NCBI GenBank assembly: GCA_964630925.1
Contig: CAZVZK010000040.1
Location: forward strand, 1-64,000
Direction of reading: 5' to 3'
From: RGDT01 sp964630925
Lineage (GTDB): Bacteria; Planctomycetota; Planctomycetia; Gemmatales; Gemmataceae
Length of the DNA: 64,000 bases
In this document: positions 25,970-33,512 of the stretch, piece by piece
Numbering within the stretch: the stretch's first letter is position 1
How the letters are laid out: each line of letters starts with the position of its first letter
Made by a program: the position numbers and the translations under genes
Notes under the pieces: model-generated
The model's database searches: none
The model's input: only the letters and a program-made list of their open reading frames with translations
Told to the model about the DNA's origin: nothing

Positions 25970-27157
25970 ATGCTCCCCCTCCTCCTGCTCTTCGCCGCCG
26001 ACTGGCCCCAGTGGCGCGGGCCGGGCCGCGACAACGTCTGGCCCGTCAAGGACTTCCCCGCCCGCCTGCCCGAGAAGCTCACCCACCGGTGGAAGCAGCC
26101 CATCGGCGGGGGCTACGGCGGCATCAGCGTCGCCGGGGGACGTGTCTTCGTCATGGACCGCCAGAAGACGCCGAAGGAGTGCGAGCGTGTCCTGTGCCTC
26201 GACGCCGACACCGGCAAGACCGTCTGGGAGCACGCCTACCCCGTCGCCTACAAGAAGCTCGACTACGGCAACGGCCCGCGCTGCACGCCCACCGTCCACG
26301 CGGGCCGGGTCTACACCCTCGGCGCGCTGGGGCACCTGTGCTGCCTCGACGCCAGGGACGGCAAGGTGGTCTGGGGGCGCGACACGGGCAAGGATTTCAA
26401 GGGCACCGTGCCGACGTGGGGCCACTCCTGCTCGCCGCTCGTGGACGGCAAGCGTCTCATCGTCCAGGTGGGCGGCGAGAAGGCGTTGCTCGTCGCCCTG
26501 GACCTCGCCACGGGCAAAGAGGTCTGGCGCGCCCTCGACGACCCGCCCGGCTACGCGTCGCCGGTCATCCACGGCGAGGAGATCCTGTACTTCACGCCGA
26601 AGCACGTCGCCTCGGTCGGACGCGAGAAGGGCGAGGAACGCTGGAAGGTGCCGTTCGAGGGCATCCAGTACGGCGTGTCCATCACCGACCTCGTGGTCGC
26701 CGACGGGGTGGTGCTGGCGGGCAATTACTGGTCGGGCAGCAAGGGCATCCGGCTGGGGAAGAAGCCGGAGGTCGTCTGGGAGGGCAAGCAGCTCAGCCTG
26801 CTGATGTGCACGCCCCTGGTGAAGGGGAAGCACGCCTACGCGCTGGACCGTTTCAAGGGGCTGAAATGCCTCGAGGTGGCGACGGGCAAGGTCCTGTGGG
26901 AGAACGAGCACGTCACCCCGCGCGGCACGAACCCGCACGCGAGCCTGGCCTGGGTGGGCGACCCGAAGGACGGCCGCGCGTTGATCCTCAACACGCCGGG
27001 CGAGCTGCTGCTGGTCAAGCTGACGCCCGAGAAGATCGAGTACCTGGGCAAGGCGGCGCTGGTGGGCAAGACGTGGGCGCATGTGGGCCTGGGGGGCGGC
27101 TGCGCGTTCGCCCGCAACGACACCGAGATCGTCTGCGTACCGCTGTTGGGGAAATGA
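25970..27157 (+). CDS. PQQ-like beta-propeller repeat protein
   Basis: This 395-residue protein starts with a very short hydrophobic leader, then WPQWRGPGRDN, the signature that opens planctomycete PQQ-binding-like propellers. Blades carry repeated CLDADTGKTVWE / CLDARDGKVVWG / ALDLATGKEVWR motifs. Such proteins are extracytoplasmic and often structural or of unknown activity; no haem or catalytic motif is seen. The leader GCGAGGCCCCGCC before the ATG recurs at other genes here, and TATACT about 31 bases upstream may be its -10. Confidence 0.82.
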   Translation: MLPLLLLFAADWPQWRGPGRDNVWPVKDFPARLPEKLTHRWKQPIGGGYGGISVAGGRVFVMDRQKTPKECERVLCLDADTGKTVWEHAYPVAYKKLDYGNGPRCTPTVHAGRVYTLGALGHLCCLDARDGKVVWGRDTGKDFKGTVPTWGHSCSPLVDGKRLIVQVGGEKALLVALDLATGKEVWRALDDPPGYASPVIHGEEILYFTPKHVASVGREKGEERWKVPFEGIQYGVSITDLVVADGVVLAGNYWSGSKGIRLGKKPEVVWEGKQLSLLMCTPLVKGKHAYALDRFKGLKCLEVATGKVLWENEHVTPRGTNPHASLAWVGDPKDGRALILNTPGELLLVKLTPEKIEYLGKAALVGKTWAHVGLGGGCAFARNDTEIVCVPLLGK

Positions 27158-27174
27158 CGCCGGCATGCTACAAT
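27146..27174 (+). promoter_or_regulatory. predicted promoter for the 27214 gene
   Basis: TTGGGG (27146-27151) and TACAAT (27169-27174) are spaced by 17 bases. The -35 lies inside the end of the preceding gene. The leader to the ATG is about 33 bases. Confidence 0.45.
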
Positions 27175-27213
27175 AGGCGCATTGAACGGAAGAAATGAGG
27201 AAGCAGACGGCAC

Positions 27214-27975
27214 ATGAGCCAACCGGACAACGACAAGAAGCGGTGGGACGATCTGTTCGCCGACCTGAACGTGCCCGAGCCCGCCCCGGCGGCCCCCGCG
27301 CCGGCCCCGGCGGCGGCCGAGGCCGCCCCTGCGGCGCCTGCGGAGGCGCCGGCCGAGGAGGCGCCGGTCAAGAAGACGCGCAAGCGCAAGGCGTCGGCGG
27401 ACGACACGGCGGAGCCGGCCAAGCCGCGCCGCCGCAAGGCGAAGCCGGCCTCCGAAGAGGCGCCGCCCGAGGAGGCGCCGGCACCGCCGGCGCCCGAGCC
27501 CGTCCCGGAGGAGCCGCCCCCCGCGCCGATGGCCGAGGAGGCCCCGCCCCCGGCCCCCGTGGCCGACGAGGACGCCCCGCCCCCCGCGTTGAACGAGGAA
27601 GCCCCCCCGCCCGTGGCCGAGGCCGCGTTGGCGGCCGCGGCGTCTGTGACGGCGCCCGAGGCCAGGCCGGAGAGGGCCGAAGGCGACGAGGACCGTCCGC
27701 GGCGCAAGCGCAGGCGGAGGCGGCGTAAGAAGGGCGGGGAGGGCCGTGACGAGGCGGCCCCCGGCGCGCCCCTCGTGTCCGCCGGCGACGACGGCGACGA
27801 TGAGGAGGGGGACGAGGCCCCCGCCGCCGAGGCCGAGGACGAGGTGGTCGGCGAGTCGGAGGGGGTGCCCACGGCCGCCGACGAGGACGAGGAGGAGTTC
27901 GAGGACCTCACCGACCTGCCGGTGCCGGTGTGGGCGGACCTCGTCGCCTCGCTGTACCGGCCCCAGGACCGCTGA
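27214..27975 (+). CDS. disordered Ala/Pro/Glu-rich protein with basic patch
   Basis: This 253-residue protein is almost wholly low complexity: Ala/Pro/Glu runs, a KKTRKRK patch (about 53-59), and a strongly basic segment RPRRKRRRRRRKKGG near 160, then an acidic stretch. Only the ends look ordered: KKRWDDLFADLNVPEP at the start and DLPVPVWADLVASLYRP at the end. Real coding is supported by the promoter, by an ATG 27 bases after the TACAAT box and by consistent codon-third GC. The basic patch might bind nucleic acid, as do tails of RNase E-like proteins, but this is a guess. Confidence 0.6.
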   Translation: MSQPDNDKKRWDDLFADLNVPEPAPAAPAPAPAAAEAAPAAPAEAPAEEAPVKKTRKRKASADDTAEPAKPRRRKAKPASEEAPPEEAPAPPAPEPVPEEPPPAPMAEEAPPPAPVADEDAPPPALNEEAPPPVAEAALAAAASVTAPEARPERAEGDEDRPRRKRRRRRRKKGGEGRDEAAPGAPLVSAGDDGDDEEGDEAPAAEAEDEVVGESEGVPTAADEDEEEFEDLTDLPVPVWADLVASLYRPQDR

Positions 27976-28015
27976 ACGCCACCCACCCTGCCCTGCGCCC
28001 CCTGAGCGACCCGCC

Positions 28016-28462
28016 ATGGCCGATGTCATCGTCGATCAACTGGCCCCGGAAGATGTCTCCACGGTGGCCCAACTGTACAACCAGGTCTTCCGCCCGCAGG
28101 TGGCGGAGGACGACCTCGCACGCCGCTACCTGGGCCGCCACAACGTGGTGCAGATGGTGGCGCGTCTGGGCGGCAAGCCCGTCGGCTTCCTGATCGGCTT
28201 CGAGGAGAAGCCGGACATCTTCGCCCTGTGGTTCCTCGGCGTGCTGAGCGCCAACCGCCGTCAGGGCGTGGCGTCGCAGCTCGTGGAGGCGCTGGAGAGC
28301 TGGGCCAAGGAGAACGGCTACGAGGCGCTGTGTTGCGAGTGCTTCAACCAGCAGCGTCCGATGATGCAGTACCTGATCCAGGCCGGCTACGACGTGTCCG
28401 GCGTGCGCTACGACACCTCGCACGGGGAGAACCTCGTCCTGTGGCAGAAGTCGCTGGCGTGA
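28016..28462 (+). CDS. GNAT-family N-acetyltransferase
   Basis: This 148-residue protein follows the GNAT fold: DVSTVAQLYNQVF in helix 1, ALWFLGVLSANRRQGVASQLVEAL as the strand 4 and acetyl-CoA-binding loop (RRQGVA is the R/Q-x-x-G-x-A motif), and a final strand VLWQKSL. It transfers an acetyl group to an amine; the substrate is unknown. It begins 40 bases after the disordered protein and is followed by a large hairpin. Confidence 0.88.
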   Translation: MADVIVDQLAPEDVSTVAQLYNQVFRPQVAEDDLARRYLGRHNVVQMVARLGGKPVGFLIGFEEKPDIFALWFLGVLSANRRQGVASQLVEALESWAKENGYEALCCECFNQQRPMMQYLIQAGYDVSGVRYDTSHGENLVLWQKSLA

Positions 28463-28463
28463 T

Positions 28464-28613
28464 GGGGCGGAAGAGAAGCGAGCCACGGATCAGCACGGAG
28501 TAGCACGGATCAAGCGGAAGACAAGAAGCAGGCAGGCAGAAGACTCAACGTCTTCTGCCTGCCTTGTTGTTTTCTGCGTTGATCCGAGGCTCGCTTCTCT
28601 TCTCCTCGCCCCA
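28464..28613. repeat. nested inverted repeat between convergent genes
   Basis: An outer pair of arms (28464-28496 and 28579-28613) share TGGGGCG and AAGAGAAGCGAGCC with one mismatch just beyond. A perfect inner stem, AGGCAGGCAGAAGAC (28530-28544) with 28550-28564 and a 5-base loop, sits in the middle. The whole could fold as one long cruciform-like hairpin. It separates the GNAT gene from the leftward Rrf2 gene, so it may terminate both. Confidence 0.75.
28530..28564. terminator. perfect 15-bp stem, probable bidirectional terminator
   Basis: AGGCAGGCAGAAGAC pairs perfectly with GTCTTCTGCCTGCCT around a TCAAC loop. Rightward it is followed by TGTTGTTTTC, a moderate T-run. Confidence 0.65.
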
Positions 28614-28614
28614 C

Positions 28615-29034
28615 TCAGGCCCGGCCGTTGCGGGCGACGAGGTCGCTGAGGCGGACCGTCTCGAGGTGGCGGCGTACCGCCTCGGCGGTCTGCTTGCACA
28701 CGGCCTCGATGCGGTTGTTCATCGCCGGGTTGCCGTGGCTCTTTGGGCTGCCCTTGAGCGGGTTGATGCCCTCGATGTCGCCGTCCACCGCCTCGATGAT
28801 CTCAAGGACCGTGATCTCGTCGGCGGGGCGTGCCAGCTTGTATCCGCCCTTGGGGCCCTTGACCGACTCCAGGACGTTGATCTCGACGAGCTTCGTCAGG
28901 ACCTTGAGCAGGAAGCGGGCCGGGATCTTGCGGGTCTCGGCGATGTCGTGCGACGCCACCGCCTTCCTGTCGCTCTTCAGGGCGAGATACGTCACCGCCT
29001 GGAGGGCGTACGTGCTGGCGCTGGTCAGCTTCAT
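28615..29034 (-). CDS. Rrf2-family transcriptional regulator without Fe-S site
   Basis: This 139-residue protein has the Rrf2 start (MKLTSASTYALQAVTYLAL), recognition helix region and the GPKGGYKLARP wing. Unlike the Rrf2 protein at 8698, it has only one cysteine (in EAVCKQ) where IscR/NsrR have three, so it probably binds no Fe-S cluster and senses something else. ATG 29034 is preferred over an in-frame GTG six bases earlier because AAGGAAGAG lies at the right distance. Its target genes are not evident. Confidence 0.85.
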   Translation of the reverse strand: MKLTSASTYALQAVTYLALKSDRKAVASHDIAETRKIPARFLLKVLTKLVEINVLESVKGPKGGYKLARPADEITVLEIIEAVDGDIEGINPLKGSPKSHGNPAMNNRIEAVCKQTAEAVRRHLETVRLSDLVARNGRA

Positions 29035-29174
29035 GGCCACCTCTTCCTTGAACGGGGCGTCCGGCAGGCCCCGCCGTCAGTGCTGTCTCGGGAAGATGCG
29101 CCCGCCCCTGCCGAAGGAGGACGCCGATCCATTCCCCTTGCCTCAACCTATGGGGATCGCCGGGCCCGGCAACC

Positions 29175-30488
29175 TCACGCCCCCCCGTAATCCCTGGGGG
29201 TGAATTCGACGCCGATCACGCACTGCGCCGGCACCATCCGCCCCTTGTGCTCCACCAGCCCCCGACGCAGATGCACCCGCCAGAGCAGCCGGCCCTTGTG
29301 CGCCGCCAGGCCGTCCATCACCTTCCTGTTGTCGCCGTCCGTGCAGATGAATGAATCCAGCTCCTCCCCAGGCCTCAGCGTCGGCATGAACGCCTGCCTG
29401 CCCTCCACCCACTCGCGGTTGTCCCGGCTGCCACGCGGGTACCACTTCGCCGGCCCGCCGAAGAAGTCGGCCTTGCCGGCATGCAGGATCGTCAGCGGCA
29501 CCGCCCCGGCCCCGTCCCACCAGCGGTCGAAGTAGTTGTCCATCGGCGCGAACGAGTAGTCCTCCGCCACGTTCTTGATGCGCAGGCGCAGCACCAGCGA
29601 CGGGCCCTGCATCGGCTCGGGGTTCGACCCGGCGACGATGACCCTCAGGATCCGCTTCTCGACGCCCAGGGGCGTCACCTCCACGTCGCCCACGCGGATC
29701 GTGTCCTTGAGCTTGACGTGCAGGTGGGCCGGCAGCGGGGCGAGGGCGTCGGCTTTCTTGAAGCCCATCGTCAGCTTCTTGCCCTTCTCGACGCCGGGCC
29801 TGTCGCCGTCCAGGTCGGGGAAGCGGTCGAACAGGCTGGGCGGCACCGTCGCCAGACGCAGATACAGGAAGACGGCGAACGCGGTCGCCGCGACCGCCCA
29901 CAGGAACAGCGGCAGGATCACCAGCGGGAGGAACATGCCGGCGCCGGCGGCCTCCCGCGCCTTGCGCGGGATGGTCATCGCCGGGGCCTGCTCGGCGGGC
30001 GCCTCGGGCGCCGCCGCGGACTGGGTCGGCGCGATGTGGTCCTGCTGGGCGACGGTGGATGGCGACCAGTGGGCCGTCTCGCCGTTGAGCGGCGTGTGGA
30101 CGGTGGGCGGGAGGGGGGCGGCCGGCTCCGGGACGTGGACGGTGGGCGCCGGCTCCGGGGCCGGCGATGCGGGCGCCGGCTCGGGCGGCGGCGTCGCGGG
30201 CCAGGGGGCGGGCGCCGGCTCGCGGGGGATCTCGATGCGTGGGGCCGCGGCCTCGCCGAAGAGGGAGTCGCTCATCGCGCCGGGCTGGGTGAAGATGTCG
30301 TCGTGGCGTTCGGGCTGGAAGACGGCGGGGCCTGGGGCCGGCTGCGGCGGGGCGAGGTCGGGCGCCGCCGCCGTCGGCGCGACGACGACCTGCTGGCAGT
30401 GCGGGCACCGCACCTGCTGGCCCAGGAAATCGGCGCCGACCGCCATCAGGCCGTGGCAGTGTCCGCACTGGAAATTCAGCGTCTGCAT
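29175..30488 (-). CDS. Zn-ribbon membrane protein, unknown function
   Basis: This 437-residue protein has an N-terminal zinc ribbon (CGHCHG and CPHCQQ, residues 8-32), a Pro/Ala/Glu-rich linker (about 38-180) and one transmembrane helix (about 189-212, LPLVILPLFLWAVAATAFAVFLYL). Its C-terminal domain (215-437) is strand-rich (VLRLRIKNVAEDY, then FMPTLRPGEE) and resembles extracytoplasmic beta-sandwiches. Planctomycetes have many proteins of this plan. Function is unknown. Confidence 0.7.
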   Translation of the reverse strand: MQTLNFQCGHCHGLMAVGADFLGQQVRCPHCQQVVVAPTAAAPDLAPPQPAPGPAVFQPERHDDIFTQPGAMSDSLFGEAAAPRIEIPREPAPAPWPATPPPEPAPASPAPEPAPTVHVPEPAAPLPPTVHTPLNGETAHWSPSTVAQQDHIAPTQSAAAPEAPAEQAPAMTIPRKAREAAGAGMFLPLVILPLFLWAVAATAFAVFLYLRLATVPPSLFDRFPDLDGDRPGVEKGKKLTMGFKKADALAPLPAHLHVKLKDTIRVGDVEVTPLGVEKRILRVIVAGSNPEPMQGPSLVLRLRIKNVAEDYSFAPMDNYFDRWWDGAGAVPLTILHAGKADFFGGPAKWYPRGSRDNREWVEGRQAFMPTLRPGEELDSFICTDGDNRKVMDGLAAHKGRLLWRVHLRRGLVEHKGRMVPAQCVIGVEFTPRDYGGA

Positions 30489-30539
30489 GGTGTTCCGTCC
30501 TGCCCCTGGGCCGTCCGGCCGTGCCCTCTGTTCTATCGC

Positions 30540-31166
30540 TCACCCCGACAGCGACCACCAATCGACATCCGGCGTCGGGGCCGCCGCGCCGTGCGCCAGC
30601 ACCGTCAGCACCGGCACGCCACGGCGGCGCATCTCGTCCACCGCCGTCAGCGCCGCCAGGCCCACGACGGGCTCCGTCTCGCTGACGACCACACCGGCGA
30701 CCTTCAACCCGCGGTGCCGGGCGATCTCGACCGTCATCAGCGTGTGGCTGAGCGTCCCCAGCGACCGGCGGGCGACGATGATGAGGGGGATCGCAAGGAG
30801 CTCGGCGAGGTCGGCCACGGTCATCGAATCCGTCAGCGGGCACAGCAGGCCCCCCACGCCCTCGACCAGGACGGCAGCGGAGTCGGCGAGGCAGGCCGTG
30901 TGCAGCTCGGCGCCGCGGAGGGGCCGCCCCTCCGCCGCCGCCGCCACGGGCGGGGCCGCCGGCTCCTTGAAGACGTAGGGCGTGATGAGATGCGCGGGCT
31001 GGCCGGACGCCTCGGCGAGCGCCAGGGCGTCGGCGTTGCCCCCGGTGGAGACGGGCTTGCGGACGGCGAAGGTGCGGCCCTCGGCCCGCCACTGACGGGC
31101 GATGGCGCAGGTCACGGCCGTCTTGCCGACCCCGGTATCCGTCCCCGTCACGAAGAGGCCGCGCAT
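30540..31166 (-). CDS. bioD: dethiobiotin synthetase
   Basis: This 208-residue protein has the BioD P-loop VTGTDTGVGKTAV (5-17), the KPVSTGG loop (36-42) and LVEGVGGLLCPL (about 98-109). BioD uses CO2 and ATP to close the ureido ring of diaminopelargonic acid. Its start overlaps the 3' end of bioA by 19 bases, so the pair is one leftward operon. bioB and bioF are not in this window. Confidence 0.92.
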   Translation of the reverse strand: MRGLFVTGTDTGVGKTAVTCAIARQWRAEGRTFAVRKPVSTGGNADALALAEASGQPAHLITPYVFKEPAAPPVAAAAEGRPLRGAELHTACLADSAAVLVEGVGGLLCPLTDSMTVADLAELLAIPLIIVARRSLGTLSHTLMTVEIARHRGLKVAGVVVSETEPVVGLAALTAVDEMRRRGVPVLTVLAHGAAAPTPDVDWWSLSG

Positions 31167-32434
31167 CCCACCTCCGAAATCGCCTCGTGGGCCACCTCGC
31201 ACAGACGGTCCAGCGTCGCCGGGTCGATGCCGAGGGGCGGCATCAGGACGACCACGTCGCCGAGCGGGCGGATCAGCACGCCGCGCCCGCGTGCCAGCTT
31301 GCAGACGGCGCGAGCGGAGCCGGGGCGTGACAGTTCGACGCCGGCGAGCATGCCACGGTTCCGCACCTCGCGCACCAGGGGCAGGTCACGCATCCGGGCG
31401 AGGTGGTGCTGGAAGCGTTCGATCTTCGGCGGGAGGGCGGGCAGGCCGGAGGGGCCGAGGAGTTTCTCCAGGCTGGCGAGGGCGACGGCGCAGCCGAGCT
31501 GGTTGCCGGTGAAGGTGTGGCCGTGGTGGAAGGTGCGGCCCGCCTCCGGCGGGCCGAGGAAGGCGCTGAAGATGTCTTCCGTGGTGAGGGTGGCGGCGAG
31601 GGGGAGGTAGCCGCCGGTGAGGCCCTTGGCGAGGCACAGGAAGTCGGGCGATACGTCCTCCTGCTGGCAGGCGAAGAGGGTGCCGGTGCGTCCGAAGCCG
31701 ACGGCGACCTCGTCGAGGATGAGGAGGACGCCACACTCACGCGTCACCTCGCGGACGCGGCGGAGGTAGCCGTCCGGCGCGGTCATCATGCCGGCGGCGC
31801 ACTGGACGAGCGGCTCCAGGACGACGGCGGCCAGCTCGTCAGCGTGTTCGCGCACCAGGGCGGTTATCTGGTCGGCGTCGCCGGGGCGGGCGTGGATGAC
31901 GGGGAAGAGGAGCGGCGCGAAGAGGTGATGGAAGCGGGCGAGGTCGCCGACTGCGACGCTGCCGAGGGTGTCGCCGTGGTACGCGGACGTGAGCGAGAGG
32001 TATTTGGACTTCCTGGGCCGTGGCGTGGGGCACTGCCGCCAGTATTGAAATGCCATCTTGATGGCGGACTCGACGGCGGTGGCGCCGTCGTCGGAGTAGA
32101 AGACGCGCGTGAGGCCGGGGGGGGCGTTCTCGACGAGGCGGCGGGCGAGGACGATGGAAGGCACGTTGGCCTGGCCCAGGAGCGTGGAGTGGGCGACGCG
32201 GCCGAGCTGCTCGCGGATGGCGTCGTCCAGCTCGGGGACGCGGTGGCCGTGGACGTTGCACCACAGGGAGGAGGAGCCGTCGATGTACGCCCTGCCGTCG
32301 AGGTCGAAGAGGAGGCAGCCGTCGGCGCGGGAGATGATGATTGGCAGGTCGGCCATGTAGGGCGTCATGGGCGTGAACGGGTGCCAGACGTGGTCGCGGT
32401 CCCAGCGTTCGAGGTCGGTGCGCGTCGGTGTCAT
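31148..32434 (-). CDS. bioA: adenosylmethionine-8-amino-7-oxononanoate aminotransferase
   Basis: This 428-residue class-III PLP aminotransferase fits BioA: the start DHVWHPFTPM, SAYHGDTLG, the LILDEVAVGFGRTG segment, and the PLP lysine in LCLAKGLTGGYLPLA. It makes 7,8-diaminopelargonic acid from KAPA and SAM for biotin synthesis. ATG 32434 is 6 bases after a TACAAT box, so the mRNA may be leaderless. The upstream alternative start belongs to junk overlapping the Uma2 gene. Confidence 0.93.
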   Translation of the reverse strand: MTPTRTDLERWDRDHVWHPFTPMTPYMADLPIIISRADGCLLFDLDGRAYIDGSSSLWCNVHGHRVPELDDAIREQLGRVAHSTLLGQANVPSIVLARRLVENAPPGLTRVFYSDDGATAVESAIKMAFQYWRQCPTPRPRKSKYLSLTSAYHGDTLGSVAVGDLARFHHLFAPLLFPVIHARPGDADQITALVREHADELAAVVLEPLVQCAAGMMTAPDGYLRRVREVTRECGVLLILDEVAVGFGRTGTLFACQQEDVSPDFLCLAKGLTGGYLPLAATLTTEDIFSAFLGPPEAGRTFHHGHTFTGNQLGCAVALASLEKLLGPSGLPALPPKIERFQHHLARMRDLPLVREVRNRGMLAGVELSRPGSARAVCKLARGRGVLIRPLGDVVVLMPPLGIDPATLDRLCEVAHEAISEVGCAASS

Positions 32435-32440
32435 GGTGGC

Positions 32441-32446
32441 ATTGTA
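32441..32446 (-). promoter_or_regulatory. -10 box of bioA, placing transcription start at the ATG
   Basis: Reading leftward: GGTACAAT, six bases, ATG. Usual initiation 6-7 bases after the -10 would begin the transcript on the start codon. No -35 match was found; the GG before TACAAT may act as an extended -10. Confidence 0.45.
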
Positions 32447-32456
32447 CCGCCGGCGG

Positions 32457-33266
32457 TCAGGCGGTGGCCTGCTCGCCCTCGAGGCGTTCCAGCTCGGCGA
32501 GATCCTCGGCGGAGGCCGTGCCGCGGCGGGCCTTCTGGCCCAGCTCGATGATCCGGGCCAGCCGCGTCTCGGCGGTCGAGGCACGGGCCTCGGCGGTGGA
32601 GGCGCGGGCCTCGGCGGTGGAGGCGCGTGTCTCGGCGTTGCTGGCGCGTTTCTCGGCGGCCTCGCGGAAGAGCCTCTCCTCGGCGAGATGGGCCTCCTGA
32701 CGCTCCTGGAGGGATTTCAGCTCCTCGAAGGTGAGGAAGGGAGTGCCGTCGGGGTAGGAGACGCGCATCTCGTCGCCCGTCAGGTCGAAGCGGATGCCGA
32801 GGCGGGGGCTGGTGAACGTGTCCTTGAAGGCGATCATCCGCAGTGCGGCCCTGCCGCGGACGTAGACGAGGAGGTCATCGGTGTCGGGGTCGTAGACGTA
32901 ATACTCCTCGACGCCGTGGTCGTCGTAGAAGGCCAGCTTGCGGGCCATCTCGCGCCAGTCGTTGCCGGGGGAGTAGACCTCGAAGACGACGGTGAGGGGC
33001 ACGTCCCCCTCGCGCCATTGCTGGTAGCTGCCCCGGTCGCCCTTGGGCCTGCCGAAGACGACGTACACGTCCGGGGCCATGCACGTCCTGTCGTCCCCTT
33101 CGATGGGATACCACAAGTTGTCGGCGGCGACGAACACGTCGTCGGCGGCGCGGAAGAGGGCGCAGAGGTTGCCGTAGAGGATGAAGATCCACCGCGCCTG
33201 CTTCGTGTTGTCGGCCATCGGCTTGCCGTCCGACTCCGGGTAGATGACCGCTTGCTTCACCTGCAT
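32457..33266 (-). CDS. Uma2-family putative nuclease with coiled-coil tail
   Basis: This 269-residue protein has the Uma2 fold, a PD-(D/E)xK relative abundant in planctomycetes and cyanobacteria. The putative catalytic pattern includes MAPDVYVVFG (about 63-72), VVFEVYSPGN (93-102) and KLAFYDDHGVEEYYVYD (109-125). The tail (from about 200) is a coiled coil of ASTAEAR heptads made by 21-base DNA repeats around 32575-32640. Nuclease activity has not been established for the family. Confidence 0.85.
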   Translation of the reverse strand: MQVKQAVIYPESDGKPMADNTKQARWIFILYGNLCALFRAADDVFVAADNLWYPIEGDDRTCMAPDVYVVFGRPKGDRGSYQQWREGDVPLTVVFEVYSPGNDWREMARKLAFYDDHGVEEYYVYDPDTDDLLVYVRGRAALRMIAFKDTFTSPRLGIRFDLTGDEMRVSYPDGTPFLTFEELKSLQERQEAHLAEERLFREAAEKRASNAETRASTAEARASTAEARASTAETRLARIIELGQKARRGTASAEDLAELERLEGEQATA

Positions 33267-33337
33267 CGCGAGACCCCTCCTGGCCGGTGCCAGGATACCG
33301 CGCCGCGCGTCCCGGCAGCAAGGGCGGGCGGAACGGC

Positions 33338-33431
33338 CTCACCCCGCCGGGTTGCGGAGGAGCCTGTCCGGCGAGACGCCCTCCATGAAGCCGGCCCGCA
33401 GGAACGACTCGTTGGCCGTGTTCTCCAGTAG
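33338..33431 (-). pseudogene. detached copy of the proline dehydrogenase 3' end
   Basis: These 94 bases match 36161-36254 at all but five positions. Reading leftward, both encode the same last 30 residues of the proline dehydrogenase (from LLENTANESF to LLRNPAG and the stop); every base change is synonymous. No start or upstream part of the gene adjoins this copy. It forms a direct repeat with the true gene end and flanks the 33432-36160 segment. Confidence 0.9.
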
Positions 33432-33475
33432 ATGCACCGGCGCCTCATCCCCATCGTCACCTCGACACCTCGGGA

Positions 33476-33481
33476 TACGAT
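33476..33481 (+). promoter_or_regulatory. possible -10 box (TACGAT) for the LRR gene
   Basis: GGATACGATG lies 32 bases before the ATG, with a GGAGGA Shine-Dalgarno between. Confidence 0.35.
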
Positions 33482-33512
33482 GACCGGGCGGCCCGCGCCG
33501 GAGGATCCTTCC

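Noticed and set aside
32575..32650. Short tandem repeats that might be a CRISPR or regulatory array
   Set aside because: They are coding 21-base repeats giving coiled-coil ASTAEAR heptads in the Uma2 protein.
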